IMG/VR virus record: IMGVR_UViG_3300012936_000189
Coordinates: 1 to 22,802 of that record
Reading direction: 5' to 3' (one strand)
DNA: 22,802 nucleotides
Source of the DNA: a virus
Positions within the stretch are counted from its first letter, which is position 1; every line of letters begins with the position of its first letter. Below, piece after piece: positions 21,862 to 22,802 of this stretch. The position numbers and the translations under genes were made by a program. Below the pieces are notes generated by a model. It did not search any database, was not told where the DNA came from, and saw only the letters and a list, made by a program, of their open reading frames with translations.

Positions 21862-22802
21862 TCAGTCATCAAATGATGCACCAGTAGAGGCGATTACGAA
21901 GTCAATTGCGATAAACTCAATAGCGCGTGCTGGCTTGACCATAATCTTAGCGTATAGAACGTTCTGATCAATTAGGTCAGGGGTTGTAGTAGTCTCGTCA
22001 AGAATTAGTCGATAATCGGTAATACCAAAATCGGTCTTAACGTTTGCAAGGAATGGTTCAATAAGTGACTTGAAACGATCCCAAGTTGCTTGTACATTCT
22101 GCTCAAATAGAACTTGAGTCGAGAGAATAGAAATTTGCTTCTTAAGGAAGATAACCAAACGACGAACGTTAATTCTATCAAGTGCAGATGGACGCTCTTG
22201 AAGAGTCTTCTGTCCGAACACCACAATTCCTGTGCTGGGGAAGCTAGCAATTGGATTAATTCTTGACTCGTATAGAGTGTCGCGTTGCTTGGAAGTAAGA
22301 CGTTCAGTGACATTTACAATCGGTATGCCTGCTGCTCCGTCTGTAAGCCCACCACGGTTAAATCCGGCTGGAGCAAACCAAATTTGTGATGCTCTCTCAG
22401 AACTTGCAAGAACACCCATCATTGCAACGGTAGGCGGAATCCAAACAAGCTGTCCGCTGTTTTCGTCACGGGTCTGAACCCAGGGATAGAAAGTCGCGCC
22501 GTAAGAAGAATCGATCTTTCTGTTACGAAGTGCTGTTGAGGCTGCTCTAGGAGTGGTTCCAATACGTTTTTTTCTATCTTCGTAGTATTTCTCGTGCGGA
22601 GGTCTATAGACATCTGGGAGATCTATTAACGCCATCGCATCAGCACGATCTTCACAAACATTAATCATATGAGTTGTCAGCCCTTCGTTAGTGAGACCAG
22701 GGACAGTGAGAAGGTTCATATTTATGAACTCTGCATCTGATACCGTATCGATTGCGCGTCGGTATGTGTGGACAATATAGTTTGTATCCTCAGTATCAGT
22801 AG
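21862..22802 (-). CDS. Tail sheath protein, 5' end outside the window
   Basis: The C-terminal part of a contractile tail sheath (T4 gp18 family). The reading frame stays open from an internal ATG at 22719 to the window edge, so the true start lies beyond 22802. Diagnostic segments are the AFFAPAGFNRG-like block (here QIWFAPAGFNRGGL), INPIASFPSTGIVVFGQKTL and INVRRLVIFLKKQI, then FLANVKTDFGITDYRLI and VKPARAIEFIAIDFVI near the end. These are the conserved core and C-terminal strands that link neighbouring sheath subunits and attach to the tube. The stop TGA is followed at once by a GC-rich hairpin. Confidence 0.93.
   Translation of the reverse strand, partial: TDTEDTNYIVHTYRRAIDTVSDAEFINMNLLTVPGLTNEGLTTHMINVCEDRADAMALIDLPDVYRPPHEKYYEDRKKRIGTTPRAASTALRNRKIDSSYGATFYPWVQTRDENSGQLVWIPPTVAMMGVLASSERASQIWFAPAGFNRGGLTDGAAGIPIVNVTERLTSKQRDTLYESRINPIASFPSTGIVVFGQKTLQERPSALDRINVRRLVIFLKKQISILSTQVLFEQNVQATWDRFKSLIEPFLANVKTDFGITDYRLILDETTTTPDLIDQNVLYAKIMVKPARAIEFIAIDFVIASTGASFDD

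Noticed and set aside
1-22802. tRNA genes, CRISPR arrays, insertion sequences, integrase or attachment sites
   Set aside because: All gaps are under about 150 bases and none holds a cloverleaf, spaced repeats, transposase or recombinase sequence that I could recognise.

Overview
This window looks like part of the genome of a tailed bacteriophage with a contractile tail (myovirus type). All 21 protein genes lie on the minus strand, so transcription runs from high to low coordinates. The evidence is a T4-style tail set (sheath, tube, gp26-like, tape measure, gp48/54-like, LysM gp53-like, baseplate hub) next to a T4-style replication set (gp32-like SSB, UvsX/RecA, 5'-3' exonuclease, DnaB/gp41-like helicase). 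It differs from T4 in having a short family A DNA polymerase and a B12-dependent class II ribonucleotide reductase. I know of a family A polymerase in a T4-like phage with its proofreading domain encoded separately from Rhodothermus phage RM378, and this phage resembles that arrangement. Strong GGAG/GAGG ribosome sites and TTGACA/TATAAT-like promoters argue for a host with conventional sigma-70 and Shine-Dalgarno signals. The host cannot be named. Terminase, portal, capsid, primase and clamp genes are not in the window.

Layout in transcription order. (1) 22802-20096: tail sheath (start outside the window), tail tube, gp26-like baseplate protein, and a small protein in the tail-assembly-chaperone position. 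The last two are joined at a run of seven T that would allow a +1/-2 frameshift. (2) 20025-9416: tape measure, tube-initiator-like protein, LysM baseplate protein, giant hub protein, an unknown AT-rich protein, then DNA polymerase and a divergent tubulin/FtsZ-like protein. From the hub onward the genes are joined by stop/start overlaps, so the polymerase and tubulin-like genes sit at the end of a tail transcription unit. (3) 9356-6233: SSB, recombinase and exonuclease, each with its own sigma-70-like promoter. A strong terminator follows the SSB gene. (4) 6206-4864: two Lys-rich, Cys-containing modular proteins of unknown role. (5) 4818-13: helicase, class II RNR, zinc-ribbon protein, GroES-like co-chaperonin and amidase endolysin, apparently one transcription unit.

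Regulation. Four promoters share TTG-N16/17-TGTTAT-like elements and serve the replication genes. Three other gaps (before the tube, the tape measure and the Lys-rich pair) lack that promoter and instead carry ACTAYTTAC, a candidate late element. Two start sites, the exonuclease and the first Lys-rich gene, lie in perfect 9-bp inverted repeats that also overlap a promoter signal. This resembles the T4 device in which read-through mRNA hides the ribosome site and locally started mRNA exposes it.

The observations most worth follow-up are the tubulin-like protein with a degenerate GTP signature coupled to the polymerase, the candidate frameshift, and the promoter-in-hairpin starts. There is no gene-free stretch longer than 300 bases, and I saw no tRNA, CRISPR array, insertion sequence or integrase.
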